This document shows positions 42,964-52,878 of a DNA stretch of 64,000 bases, piece by piece. The stretch is from Nitzschia sp. DOCU1 (lineage: Eukaryota; Bacillariophyta; Bacillariophyceae; Bacillariales; Bacillariaceae), in the NCBI GenBank assembly GCA_951394045.1, contig OX595997.1, forward strand, positions 806,001 to 870,000. Direction: 5' to 3'. How positions within the stretch are numbered: the first letter of the stretch is position 1; each line of letters opens with the position of its first letter. The notes under the pieces were generated by a model. It had not been told where the DNA came from. It saw only the letters and a list, made by a program, of their open reading frames with translations, and searched no databases. The position numbers were made by a program, and so were the translations under genes.

Positions 42964-43671
42964 GTAGCGGTTGACTTCTTGTGCTCCCAACAAGAAGGTG
43001 GCGTTTGGGGCTCATTGCTTATTAATTAAAGACCATGTCTCACAACACATTGTCTCGTGTTCTCCCTGGTAGCTGCAGTAGCAAAAGGTACATAGCAAAA
43101 TAGCTGGTATAGTATGAAATACACCATTCATGTATGATAGCTCGGTAGCAATGTTGCGGTTCAGGTACTCGTAATAGCGCAGTGACGAACGATGCTATTC
43201 CCCGCCTTCTTGCTTGTTGCTGCTGATGGAATTTATCAGGTACGATACACAAGAGCGGGGTGGAAATCGACATGTTCGCGAGCAATAGTTAATATAGTTA
43301 ATACTTTTGCATTGGTCTGTGATTGAGAAGTGCCCACGCCATCAATCATCCAAGAAATATTGTGAAGGGGCCAACACTCGGAGAAATTTCCTTAAATGGA
43401 ATTTGTTCTCAAACTGGGAGATGTATCAACGTCAGATTTCTCCCCTTGATACTCCCCCTAACAAGAACCGCACACTCTGTTCTTGCGTCGCCACTTCGAC
43501 AAGGTGTTTGTTAATCCAGGTGGCTTGCTAAGCAATCACCTTCAATGTTCTTTAAGTAAATAAATAGCAAAAAAATTGTTGATACACGACGTAGAATGGC
43601 TACAGGACACAAGTACCAGGTCAAGGAAAAATGGCAAGTCTTTCCCTACCTTGATGCACCGACAGGATACG

Positions 43672-43832
43672 GATTTTTCGTAGATATGGTTCATACCTAT
43701 GTACTACAACCCACAACATTGTGGGTCGGGCTAGCGCGAGAAGTAGGTGCGCGCGTGCCGAACCCACAACTTTGTGGGTTCGAAACGAGCATTTTCCGTA
43801 GATATGGTTCATACCTAGTAAACATATGCTAA
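43672..43832. repeat. Hairpin-bearing dispersed repeat, copy A
   Basis: About 160 bp matching 44340-44497 in direct orientation. Each copy is framed by CGTAGATATGGTTYATACCT at both ends. Inside copy A are two palindromes: ACCCACAA/TTGTGGGT (43709-43716 and 43719-43726) and GAACCCACAA/TTGTGGGTTC (43760-43769 and 43772-43781), with 2-nt loops. It looks like a non-autonomous foldback or MITE-type element. No transposase is nearby. Confidence 0.75.
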
Positions 43833-43971
43833 GACGGATTGGCAGGCGCGCTGTGTTATTTGCAATACGAGTACGCCGGCGGGCCTCCAGTCCACCGACA
43901 CCGCTACTTTGCATTCGTGCGATCCGTTTCAGACAGTCGTGGACGGCGGAGGATGGACGAGTGTTCCTGGA

Positions 43972-44053
43972 ACAAGTTGAACAGGAGCGCTGCATCAAGG
44001 CCATCGGCGTTCACAAGTTGAACAGGAGCGCTGCATCAAGGCCATCGGCGTTC
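43972..44053. repeat. 41-bp perfect tandem duplication
   Basis: Unit 43972-44012 is repeated exactly at 44013-44053. Perfect identity implies a recent slippage or unequal-exchange event. It sits between the two hairpin repeats. Confidence 0.85.
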
Positions 44054-44339
44054 CATTTTTCTTTCTTTACTGGGTCCATTGTTGTTGATGATTATGGGAT
44101 TCTTGTGAAATGGCTTTGCGCCACAAGATGGGTGATGGGTGGAGGGATGGATGAAGTGCACGACTGCCTCCATCGCTAGAAGGGGCATATGGTACGATCA
44201 TTGAACATATACTGTATCCAACTCTCAAGATACAACTCTGAAATGGGCAGGAAGTCGGCGAGCGATGGCGGTGTGGGCTTCCATGTCTAATCTTTTTATC
44301 CACTTGTCTAGGCCCTCATAAGGGAAGGCAGGCGCGGGT

Positions 44340-44497
44340 GATTTTTTCGTAGATATGGTTTATACCTATGTACTACAACCCACAACATTGTGGGTCGGGC
44401 TAGCGCGACTTGTAGGTGCGCGCGTGCCGAACCCACAAAGTTGTCGGTTCGGCACGCGCGTTTTTCGTAGATATGGTTTATACCTAGAAAGCATATC
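44340..44497. repeat. Hairpin-bearing dispersed repeat, copy B
   Basis: Second copy of the element at 43672-43832. Here the second palindrome is larger: CGCGCGTGCCGAACC at 44419-44433 pairs exactly with 44446-44460, and the 12-nt loop contains ACAA/TTGT that can pair further. The flanking CGTAGATATGGTT repeats are present on both sides (44348 and 44466). Confidence 0.75.
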
Positions 44498-45109
44498 CTA
44501 CAACTTTGTCGGACCGGTGGAATCAGTACAAAATCTACATATGATTTCCGTAGAAATATTCCTCGATTCCCTGTGTATCAAAGTTTTGCCTGTGTATCAA
44601 AACGGGACTGCACTTATGGAGACGGTATTTTCCCGCGCCACCTCAGCAAACAGCTAGCGCGGTAAACTAAAAAATCGGAGAACTTAGGGGGCAATGGTTA
44701 ACAACAGGGGAACTGTTAATTTAGGGGGAATAGCGATTTTGACACATTTCCCTGAGTGCGAGATGTAGCGCGTGAAATTTTCTTCCTCGGTAATGAACGG
44801 TAGAAAGCAGGCTAAGTGTGGATAAAGGGCATGTTAATCTTGGTCGTAAGAACCAAACAATATAGCTCCATTCTTGAATCATTAATTCAAACTTTATTGC
44901 CTCCATTCTTTCCCGTTCGTCTTGCTCTGCCATAGATATTGGGCTATCTAAAGAGGATGCTATTTGCAAAGCTGTGGTGTTGTCATCGATTGGGGCGCAC
45001 AAGCAATTTGATCACCTTCTTCTGCATCATCCGTCGCCATTTCGTACTACCCGTTCAAATCATCCGAAACAGACATATATCACCTCTGTCCACAAAACAG
45101 CCACAAAAC

Positions 45110-45790
45110 ATGAGAGATAGTAGCAACGAACTCACAACCATGAACTCCGCACTGAGCCAGTTCTTCAAGGGCCTGCGGTGCTCTTTTGCCGATATCTCGG
45201 TTGCACTGGACCCAGCATGTTACGATATTGACGAACCATCTGATTCCTCGTCCGACAGTTCTAGTCGTTCCGCTGCTACGACTCGGTCATTACCAATTTC
45301 CGCGTTTCGTGTAACGATAATCTCTGACAATGCAAGACTTGGATCTGACACTCCTTCGGACCGTGCCGCCAACCTTGAGGCAGCAAAGAAAGGTCCTCAA
45401 AGACGTCGACACCGCAGCTCACCAGACATGTTTGGATCAAAGGCCGGTCCATCTCGATCCTGCTCAGGGAGCGTTTTGCACCTAGCCAAAAAGGTCGTCG
45501 AACGCCGAGCATCTCTCGACCCAAGCAGTCACGAGATCGTTGGGAAACGAAGGAGTCGTTGGCAAAGTGGCGATGAGATTTCACCAGAGACACTCCGCAA
45601 GTCCCTGGTGCAGCCCAAAAGACAGGAATCCGTGGATAAGAATGTGGCGCCAAAAGCAATGGTGCAAAAAACGAAAAATGCGTCTATGAAGCAGCTACCA
45701 ATGCTTCCGCGACGCCGATCAGCTGTGTTAATCCTCAACAACGCCAACGACGGCTCGAATTGGAACTCAATTTTTGGACGTGACCCATAA
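45110..45790 (+). CDS. Small basic Ser-rich protein of unknown function
   Basis: The frame opens upstream at 44939, but I favour ATG 45110 (MRDSSNELTTMNSALSQFFKGL), giving 226 residues. The upstream part has an unrelated, hydrophobic and Cys-rich composition. The N-terminal helix is followed by a Ser/Arg-rich disordered region (EPSDSSSDSSSRS), a basic stretch and a C-terminal RRRSAVLILNN segment. Many R-x-x-S sites suggest phosphorylation. No domain recognised. Its length and composition favour a real but fast-evolving gene. Confidence 0.5.
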   Translation: MRDSSNELTTMNSALSQFFKGLRCSFADISVALDPACYDIDEPSDSSSDSSSRSAATTRSLPISAFRVTIISDNARLGSDTPSDRAANLEAAKKGPQRRRHRSSPDMFGSKAGPSRSCSGSVLHLAKKVVERRASLDPSSHEIVGKRRSRWQSGDEISPETLRKSLVQPKRQESVDKNVAPKAMVQKTKNASMKQLPMLPRRRSAVLILNNANDGSNWNSIFGRDP

Positions 45791-46250
45791 GCTAATAAAG
45801 AATGAGCAATTGCTTTTCTGCAATCGTTGTTTGTGCAATCCTACGGTAGTTAATCTAGCCTCCAGAGATGTATCTTGACGCCTTCCAAGCAATTTGCGAG
45901 TCGCGGTAACGAGACGACGAGTACTGCGGGTCAACGAGAGGAGCGTCTAGTGGAGTATCCTACCGGTAGCTACTATTTGCCATGTGTCACCAAGTGACCA
46001 GACTTCGCACCAAATTCTTTACTATCAAACCTGTCTGTTCCTCATGCTGAATGTATAATCACCGGGCCTCTTGGTCTCCGTCCGTGTGCTGCTATGATAC
46101 TGGGGCTAAATTGCTGCACAGCACTGCTGTGCAGGAACGCAAATGAGATAGTTGCAACAGCTCCTGGAATCTTATACTTCTCCCGGATTCTACGTCGGAT
46201 CACCTCCGAACGAAAGCACATCGATTTCTTCGACGTCACGAAGATTCCAG
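45791..46250. other. Convergent 3' flanks
   Basis: 460 nt between two stop codons. Contains one TACCGGTA octamer at 45961. No gene seen. Confidence 0.45.
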
Positions 46251-47081
46251 TTACCATATTGTTTCGCGAACTTTAATCCAAATCCGCACGGCCTCTTTGA
46301 GTCGTCGTATGATTGCTCGTTCACTCGAGTATTTGATGACGGTGTCCTTGCCTATATCGCATCGCTTCGCCTCTAAACGCAACCAAAGTAACCCCCGTGG
46401 TTTCTTCTGTAGAAGCAGCGGCAAGTCATTGTCATCATCGTCAGCCACTACCGATACAAGCAGTTTGATTCCGCCGGGGCTCCAAGCGTCTACCTTCCCG
46501 CCTTTTCGGTCTGGTAACACCCCCTTTTCCATGCCCTTTTGTTCCTTGTAGCTCAGATATCGTTTGGGTGGTCGAAACTTGAGTGTCATGGAGACATTTG
46601 GAGGAAGCTTGGACAAAACAAGATTGTTGTGCAATGTGGATTGATCGCCGTCCAAAGTGCTGTCCAGAAAGCGATATGACGACGATGAATTCCGAAAGTC
46701 TGTGGCTGTAATCTGTGTCGTCAGCCCCTTGTCAGGCTGGACCTCCAAGTTGCGAGCCCAGAGCTGCAGATAATTGGTCAAGCTTTTGTAGGCGGCGTTC
46801 AAAGCAGAAGTGTCGTTGAATTGCTGTAGTTCAAAGGTTGCCAATACCGCTTCGGGGTCGACGGCAGCGATTTGGGTATCGTCGTCGGGGAACAGAGTCT
46901 TGACCACAAACGTGTCCATGACTTGATCGAGCTTATCCCAGAGCCTCAAGGCGGTTATATACATGAGTTCATCCCTGCGAAGTAAAGTCGTCCGATGGGA
47001 TTGGAAAGCCCACGATTCGGTCAGAATCCTAGTGAACCAAAACAACAAAATCAGCGTCGCAGCGCAATGACGTGGGATCAT
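46251..47081 (-). CDS. Putative plastid protein of unknown function
   Basis: A 276-residue protein. Residues 1-25 are a strongly hydrophobic signal peptide ending TESWAF|QSHR, an ASAF-like junction with Phe, followed by a short basic Ser/Thr stretch. This is the diatom bipartite plastid leader. The mature part holds a helical segment (DKLDQVMDTFVVKTLF), a predicted beta-rich middle with many Thr/Asn/Ser, and a basic C-terminus. No known domain was recognised. Possibly a diatom-specific plastid protein. Divergent from bL34. Confidence 0.65.
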   Translation of the reverse strand: MIPRHCAATLILLFWFTRILTESWAFQSHRTTLLRRDELMYITALRLWDKLDQVMDTFVVKTLFPDDDTQIAAVDPEAVLATFELQQFNDTSALNAAYKSLTNYLQLWARNLEVQPDKGLTTQITATDFRNSSSSYRFLDSTLDGDQSTLHNNLVLSKLPPNVSMTLKFRPPKRYLSYKEQKGMEKGVLPDRKGGKVDAWSPGGIKLLVSVVADDDDNDLPLLLQKKPRGLLWLRLEAKRCDIGKDTVIKYSSERAIIRRLKEAVRIWIKVRETIW

Positions 47082-47519
47082 CGCAGCATGATCGGTCGTG
47101 CAGACAGCGACGGAACTAACTAGCGAGACCTCTTATTTCGGAATTCGATCACTCGAGTTGCAACGATGATCATTCTGTCCGAAGGTGAAATCTCTTTGGG
47201 ACGTGGCCTTTCCCATTGTCTTCTTTTTTGGAAATGAATCAGGGAAAGGTGGCGTGGAGTTTTGATGTAAGGGAAACATGGAGTGAGTCAGAAAAATGAC
47301 TCCACCGACTGCCTATTTGGTTTGTTTGGGGTGACTGGAAATACTGGTATAGGGGGAATGGCTTCCCCCGAGAAAACGATTTCCAGGACCAGCAAACCAA
47401 AACAACTGCGACGACGATGGGAGTGGAGAGAAATACCTTCAAAAAGCCTTAACACAAACGGCACTCTAGTCGTAAGGCTGCTTTCGAACTGACGTGGATA
47501 ATAGCAGTTTGAAGCGACT
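47082..47519. promoter_or_regulatory. Divergent promoter region
   Basis: 438 nt between outward-facing starts of the plastid unknown and bL34m. No recognised element. Confidence 0.45.
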
Positions 47520-47885
47520 ATGATATCGTTTGCCTCCAAAATGATGACGGGACGCCTCTGTCGTATGGGGAATCGACTAGGCCAATCGAGCGTGGGGCGG
47601 TCCGTGTCGGCATGGCCGCGTTATTTCCATCAACAAGCAGCCTTGGTGAATCATCATACTGCCTCCATGCCAGTTCCCGCTGCCTCCTTTTCCAACATGA
47701 TCTCTACAGTTCTGAATGAGTACCTTACATCACTATCGGTGTGGTGGATCAAGAGAACCTTTCAGCCGTCCATACTCCGAAAGAAGAGAAAATATGGGTA
47801 CTTGAAACGATCGGAATCGCCGGGCGGACGCAAGATCTTGCGGCGAAGAAAAGCCAAAGGTCGGGCTCGACTTTTCGGTGCTTAG
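47520..47885 (+). CDS. Mitochondrial large-subunit ribosomal protein bL34
   Basis: A 121-residue protein. The C-terminal 44 residues (about 78-121) are a complete bL34: [20 protein letters not shown], then [16 protein letters not shown]. The N-terminal ~75 residues are rich in Arg, Ser and Ala and poor in acid, and lack the signal peptide plus ASAF motif, which fits a mitochondrial presequence. bL34 stabilises rRNA domains of the large subunit. Only 93 nt separate its stop from the stop of AP-3 beta on the other strand. Confidence 0.92.
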   Translation: MISFASKMMTGRLCRMGNRLGQSSVGRSVSAWPRYFHQQAALVNHHTASMPVPAASFSNMISTVLNEYLTSLSVWWIKRTFQPSILRKKRKYGYLKRSESPGGRKILRRRKAKGRARLFGA

Positions 47886-47978
47886 AAAACGCCATGTGAA
47901 CTACGAGGCAGCGGGAATTCATTCGTTCTATTTGTATAGCTTTTGATTTACTAATATTCCATTGCTACCGTTTCATTC

Positions 47979-50900
47979 TTACGAGGATAGTGCGTGTTTC
48001 AGAATCGCCATCATGTTGTTAACTGCCAGGGCATGATCGCAGCATACAGTAATCATGCCCGAGCCGCTAGTGCGATCGCAATCGACCTTCACGAGCACCA
48101 AATCACTAGTTGCTGGCAAGCCACCAATGAAGCGTAGTTGGTTGTCTTGCCAGGCTGCCTTTCCAACTGCCGTGAGAGCGGCACTTTTGAGGATTGCCTT
48201 CGGCACTGAATCAAGATTGGAAGACTGGAATTTGGAAGTGACGCGCTGAAATCCTTGCATTCGGTTCATCGACGTATCAAACTCGGCGGCAGAGGGTGCC
48301 TTTTGTGGCATGAGCAAATCTCCCAAGGAAGGTTTGATCTCGATTGGAATGCCGCCTCCGGTCGACGACTTGATATCGAATCGAGCCACCATGTCGCCTT
48401 CGCGATTAGACGCCGAAGCAAACTCTAAGCACAACGTGGCGTTGGCTACTTGGCCGCACTTTAGTTCCGCAACGTCAGGAGGGAACAGCGCCTTTTTCAC
48501 TTGGATACCACCACCCGAGCTCGCTTTCGGGAGGATTCGAATACGCCGCAATGAGTTTCCATCGGTTTTCCTGTAGAAACAAAGGTTTTTGAAACGTTAG
48601 AATGTTCTCAGTATTTCGCCCACTGGATCAACTTATTCGAGCGCCAGCAGACTTACTTGTTTCCGAATTGTACTTGCACACAAACCACGCTGGGCTGTTT
48701 GGGATCTAGACCTTTCATTTGCGCTTCGCGCACCCTGGTGGGGCCTCGAAGGAAGCGGGCTTGAACAGACAGCCCCCCACCCACAGCAGGGCGCACAAGC
48801 TCAATCCATCCACTGGAATCGCGTTCGACGTCAGGATCTGTTGCTTGGGATTCATCCATGGCAATGGGTGCCATTACTAATCCTCGCAGGTCATCAATGG
48901 CCGACGAGGAGGAGCCACTTCTTCCAGCAGATCCGGGTCCAAACGCTGCATTCATGCTTTGCCCTCCCATTGACAGGAGGTTGCCTTCTGGGGGAGATCT
49001 ACGATTTGAACTCGATTCATCTCCTTGGTAATCGTCCTCGCTCGAAGAGGAAGATGAATCGTCATCACTGCTGCTCGAAGAAGTCTGCATCATACTGGTG
49101 GGGTTGTTGTTCATCACGGGTACCCCACCGCCCATTGTTTGACCCATTGGCTGCATGAGATTCATTCCCATCATGATGTTATTGTTGTTGTTGGGGATGT
49201 TCATAATATTGTTGTTGGCACCACCCATGGCATTTCGATTGTAATTATCATCGTCCGAGCTCGACGACGAATCACCGTCACTATCAGCGTCACTCGAACT
49301 TTCACTGTCCGCATCATTCTGTCCTTCGGTCGATGATTCACTCGAGGAGCTGTCATCGCTGGAAGATGAATCGTCGCTGTCATCCGATTCTTCGGCTCCA
49401 TAAAATCCAGGCGTACTAGGCCCTGGGCCGGCTGCGGCGGGCACGCCCGACACTTGCTGCTTGGCTTGTTCAATTGGATCTCGCAGAGCTTTGGGGCTAT
49501 TCTTGTCGTTCCACGGAGGTAATGGCAAGTACGTACCGCGCGCTTGATGTCCCACCAAGCTGCTGAGAGTTCCAAATCGAAACGAGCTCCGGTCAACCAG
49601 AGTCTCGTCTTCTACCGGTAAAAAGGACGGTGCTGGCTTTTTCGAAAGCAACAATTTCTTGGCCTTTTCAAGTGTCAACTTGGTTCCCATGGCAGGCGGC
49701 GTGTCCAAATTGTCCGTATCGTACTTGAGGCCAATCGAAGTTTGGAGGATTCCACTTTCCATACGAGCGCGATCCTTCACATCGGGATGCACATCAATGC
49801 GTCCCATGGACAAGACATGTTCACAAAGAGGTGCTTCGCTCGCTCCATTCAACAGAATTTTGGCACAAAAATGGATCCCTTGGCACTTTTCTGCCAGACT
49901 CATTTCAGGAAACGTTTGATCAATCAGACGGACAATTTCCGCTCGCATCTTGGACTTTGTTGAATCGTCCACCTTGGCCCACGTTGACGAAGACGCGGTG
50001 AACCATTCTCCCAAAGTCCACAATGCCGAAGCCACTGCTGGTTGCGGTAATTCCAATGACAATTTCTCCAGCTCGGATGGACCTTGTTCATCATCGTCGT
50101 CGTCATCGTCGTCTCCTTCACTACCGCTTTTCGTTGTGTCCTTGGATCGACTCGACAAGGTATTCACCAACATGAGCAGAATTCGTCTCAATGCAAAACT
50201 TTGCACTTGATTCGGGTCTTCCACACAGTGCAGACTACCAGGTTCATCTCCGGCATCTGATCGCAGCATGGTTAAGATCGATTGCATGACACAGACTGCT
50301 TCTCCCACTACCAATTTGCTGTCTCCTGTTTGCGTCACCACTGCCAATCCATACAAACAATCCAAGGCAATACGATTGGCCGTTTTGCGTTCTTGAATGG
50401 GATCATTGCCCGACTTTTGTCCATGACGATCATACACAATACGAGCCAATTCTGCGACGCGTCCGACCGCCCGAATAGCGGCACAAACAAATTTCTTGTC
50501 ACCACTCCGAATATAGGTCCGTAGTTCCTTTAATACAGCTTCAATCGCTGCCGGTTCGAGAGCCAACGAGACCAAAATGTCTACCTTGATGATACGAGTA
50601 TGAGGAGGATCCAGGGCCTATAGAATGATAATATGTGAATGATAGGCAAGTTAGACAAACACAGGACAACAAGATGTGGCCCCGCCAACAACAAGTTCGT
50701 AGCAACCCATGTGTACACGTACCTTGACAAAAAAGTCATGTAAAAATGGAGCAAACGCCGAAGGACATTCACTCACTAATGTACGAATCGATGTCAAGAC
50801 GACATATTGAATTTCTCTGCGTGACCGATGAATTCGTACCAATGCTTTTCCAATGGACGATCGAGTCTTGATGCTAGACACACCACAATAATACAACAGT

Positions 50901-52156
50901 GAACAAACACCCAAGACAACGCCAGCATTGCGACTTTTCAATAAAGGCATGGACGACTGTAATAGTAGTTTGTGATCTTCAGCCAAATCCATGTCTTCGT
51001 CGGCGTCTAACTGGACATGAGGATGAATGCCGGGCAATCCCAAAATGTTACGTGTCGATGTCAAGGGCGTTTCGACGGCTGCTTCTACCTCTTGTTCGAC
51101 TTCTTCATCTTCTTCGTCGGAATAAAAGCCCTTTTGGAGTACCACACGACGTTTCACCACTGTTTTGGAGGAAGGCGCATTATCCGAAAAGCCCCCGCTA
51201 TTGCTGGCAGTCGTAGTATCGGCGCCCCCACCACTTAATAATAGGAATGATGTGGTACCGCCTTGTTGTGTCAATCCTTGAATATTTCGTCGAACTCGTC
51301 GTTCTCGATCAATCTTTTCGGCAGTCCCACCTTTCCATCCTCTTGGTTCCTTGAAGAATTTTCGACAATATCTCGCCAATACATCTAAAATAACGACTTG
51401 TCCCCATTCATCCATATCGGTCAATAAATGACAAATTTTGCGATAACTTGCATGCAACAACTCTAATCGAGTCGGACATAATTCATCAAAGGCAATCAAA
51501 GCACTCGACAAGACCATGGTCGATGTATCGCTATCCAACAATTGCACCATGATATCCAATAACATGTCTTTTTGTTGGGCGTCGTCTTGACAACGCACGT
51601 ATAATTTCGAAAGAGCATTGGCCGCACATTTGCGGACATACGGGGAATGATCTTTGGCACATTTTTGCACGGCCAAAATTTGAATTTGCAAAATATCGGA
51701 AATGCGAATACTTGAAAGCACTCTTAAAGCCAAAGCTCGAATCAATTGTTCACTATCGGCCAAACCCCGTTGAAAGCTGTTAATGGACAATAACGATAGC
51801 TCGCGGGTAGTGGCATCATGATCGGCATATTGTACCAAGTACATGTAGACCATTTTTCGAACTTCCAAACTAGTAGCACCTACTAATTTGACCACGTGGG
51901 GATAAAAGTCGGAGACATCGCGGCCTTTAGAAATGCTCGCCAAGAGCCATTTCATGCCTTTTAAGAGTGTGGCAGTCGAATTCGGATTGGAAGGATCGCT
52001 GGCACTGAGTTCATTGCGAATCGTGGAAGGACTAATCGTTTCTTCCCAGAATTGAGCATCTCCCAGAGTCGAAAGAGCGGATGCCAATTGAGTATTCAAA
52101 AGAGAGGTTGGGTCTGTCGACGACGAAATGACGGCGCTGCTCATGGTAGTTGCCAT
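47979..52156 (-). CDS. AP-3 complex beta subunit (beta3-adaptin)
   Basis: Three exons, 50723-52156, 48657-50617 and 47979-48570, with introns of 105 and 86 nt, encode 1328 residues. The N-terminal two-thirds is an adaptin HEAT/ARM solenoid (for example FYPHVVKLVGATSLEVRKMVYMYL, YVRKCAANALSKLY, FVCAAIRAVGRVAEL). A long Ser/Asp/Glu hinge follows (DSDDSSSSDDSSSSESS and similar), the hallmark acidic phospho-hinge of beta3, then a Gly/Asn/Met-rich linker and a C-terminal appendage in exon 3. AP-3 sorts membrane proteins from endosomes to lysosome- or vacuole-related organelles. An insertion between residues about 300 and 400 (STRNILGLPG region) carries an acidic EDEEVEQEVE stretch. Splice joins keep frame throughout. 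Confidence 0.9.
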
Positions 52157-52878
52157 GTTGATAGTGCTGGGGGAGAAGTTTGGTGTATATCAGGAAACAG
52201 AAGGTTGGATTCAGGTAAATAGTAAAATGTAGAGTGCGCAAATGAACTGCGTGCAAAGAACGCAATGGATTGCTTCGTCGTCGTCGTACTAGTTCGTCGT
52301 CGTCGTCGTCGTCAACTCTGGGAGAGATTGCAGCTTCACTCTCGTCTTAACGATAGGATCAATGGCGAAGGTCTTCGACGTCTCGCTCTAGTTTTCGCTC
52401 CATCCCATCCTGCCACCGCCGCGGCGAAAATGCACGCAGTCCCTGTCGATTCGACTGACTCGATCCTACTGAATACGACTCGATGGACTGATGCTGGGTC
52501 GGGACGTCTCGAGCGCCGGTCAGACGGGGAGTCATAGTGAGGAAACACACCCATCCACTACAGTATTACTAGAGTAGAATCAAATTTCCTCAAGAAAGCA
52601 AAGTCTGGATACCGGTAACACAAGCTAGATAGCCGTAGCACTAATCGGTCCTCGTTGACTTAGACAATATCATAGACGGCTTGGCCGCCGATTGACGGCC
52701 GCAGGTCATATGCCTCATTTTGGCGGGAAGGGAGCAAGCGCACAGACCGAATCAATAATCCAAGGCATCTCAATCAATGAGTTTGGCTTCTTTTGCTTGT
52801 TGTTTGGACCCTCGACGATGGCGCGGAGGCCTTATTGTCAAACACTAGATACTGCTGCTGCTGCTTCCATCCAGAAAG
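52157..52878. promoter_or_regulatory. Divergent region between AP-3 beta and F-box-like copy 2
   Basis: 722 nt between outward-facing starts. The last ~180 nt (from about 52700) are homologous to the F-box copy 1 upstream region, marking the end of the inverted duplication. A TACCGGTA octamer lies at 52610 and CGTCGT repeats near 52276-52312. Confidence 0.5.

Larger units (their letters stand above)
41906..45109. other. Repeat-rich, gene-poor region
   Basis: About 3.2 kb with no convincing gene. It holds the promoter of the 1448-residue gene, a cluster of TACCGGTA palindromes (42469-42963), two 160-bp hairpin-bearing repeats (43672-43832 and 44340-44497) and a 41-bp tandem duplication (43972-44053). 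Frames overlapping these repeats change with repeat copy and are not believable proteins. Confidence 0.6.

Noticed and set aside
43596..43832. Frames across the hairpin repeats (43596-43832, 44355-44657)
   Set aside because: The shared peptide VLQPTTLWVGLAR is just the translated repeat. There is no other coding support.
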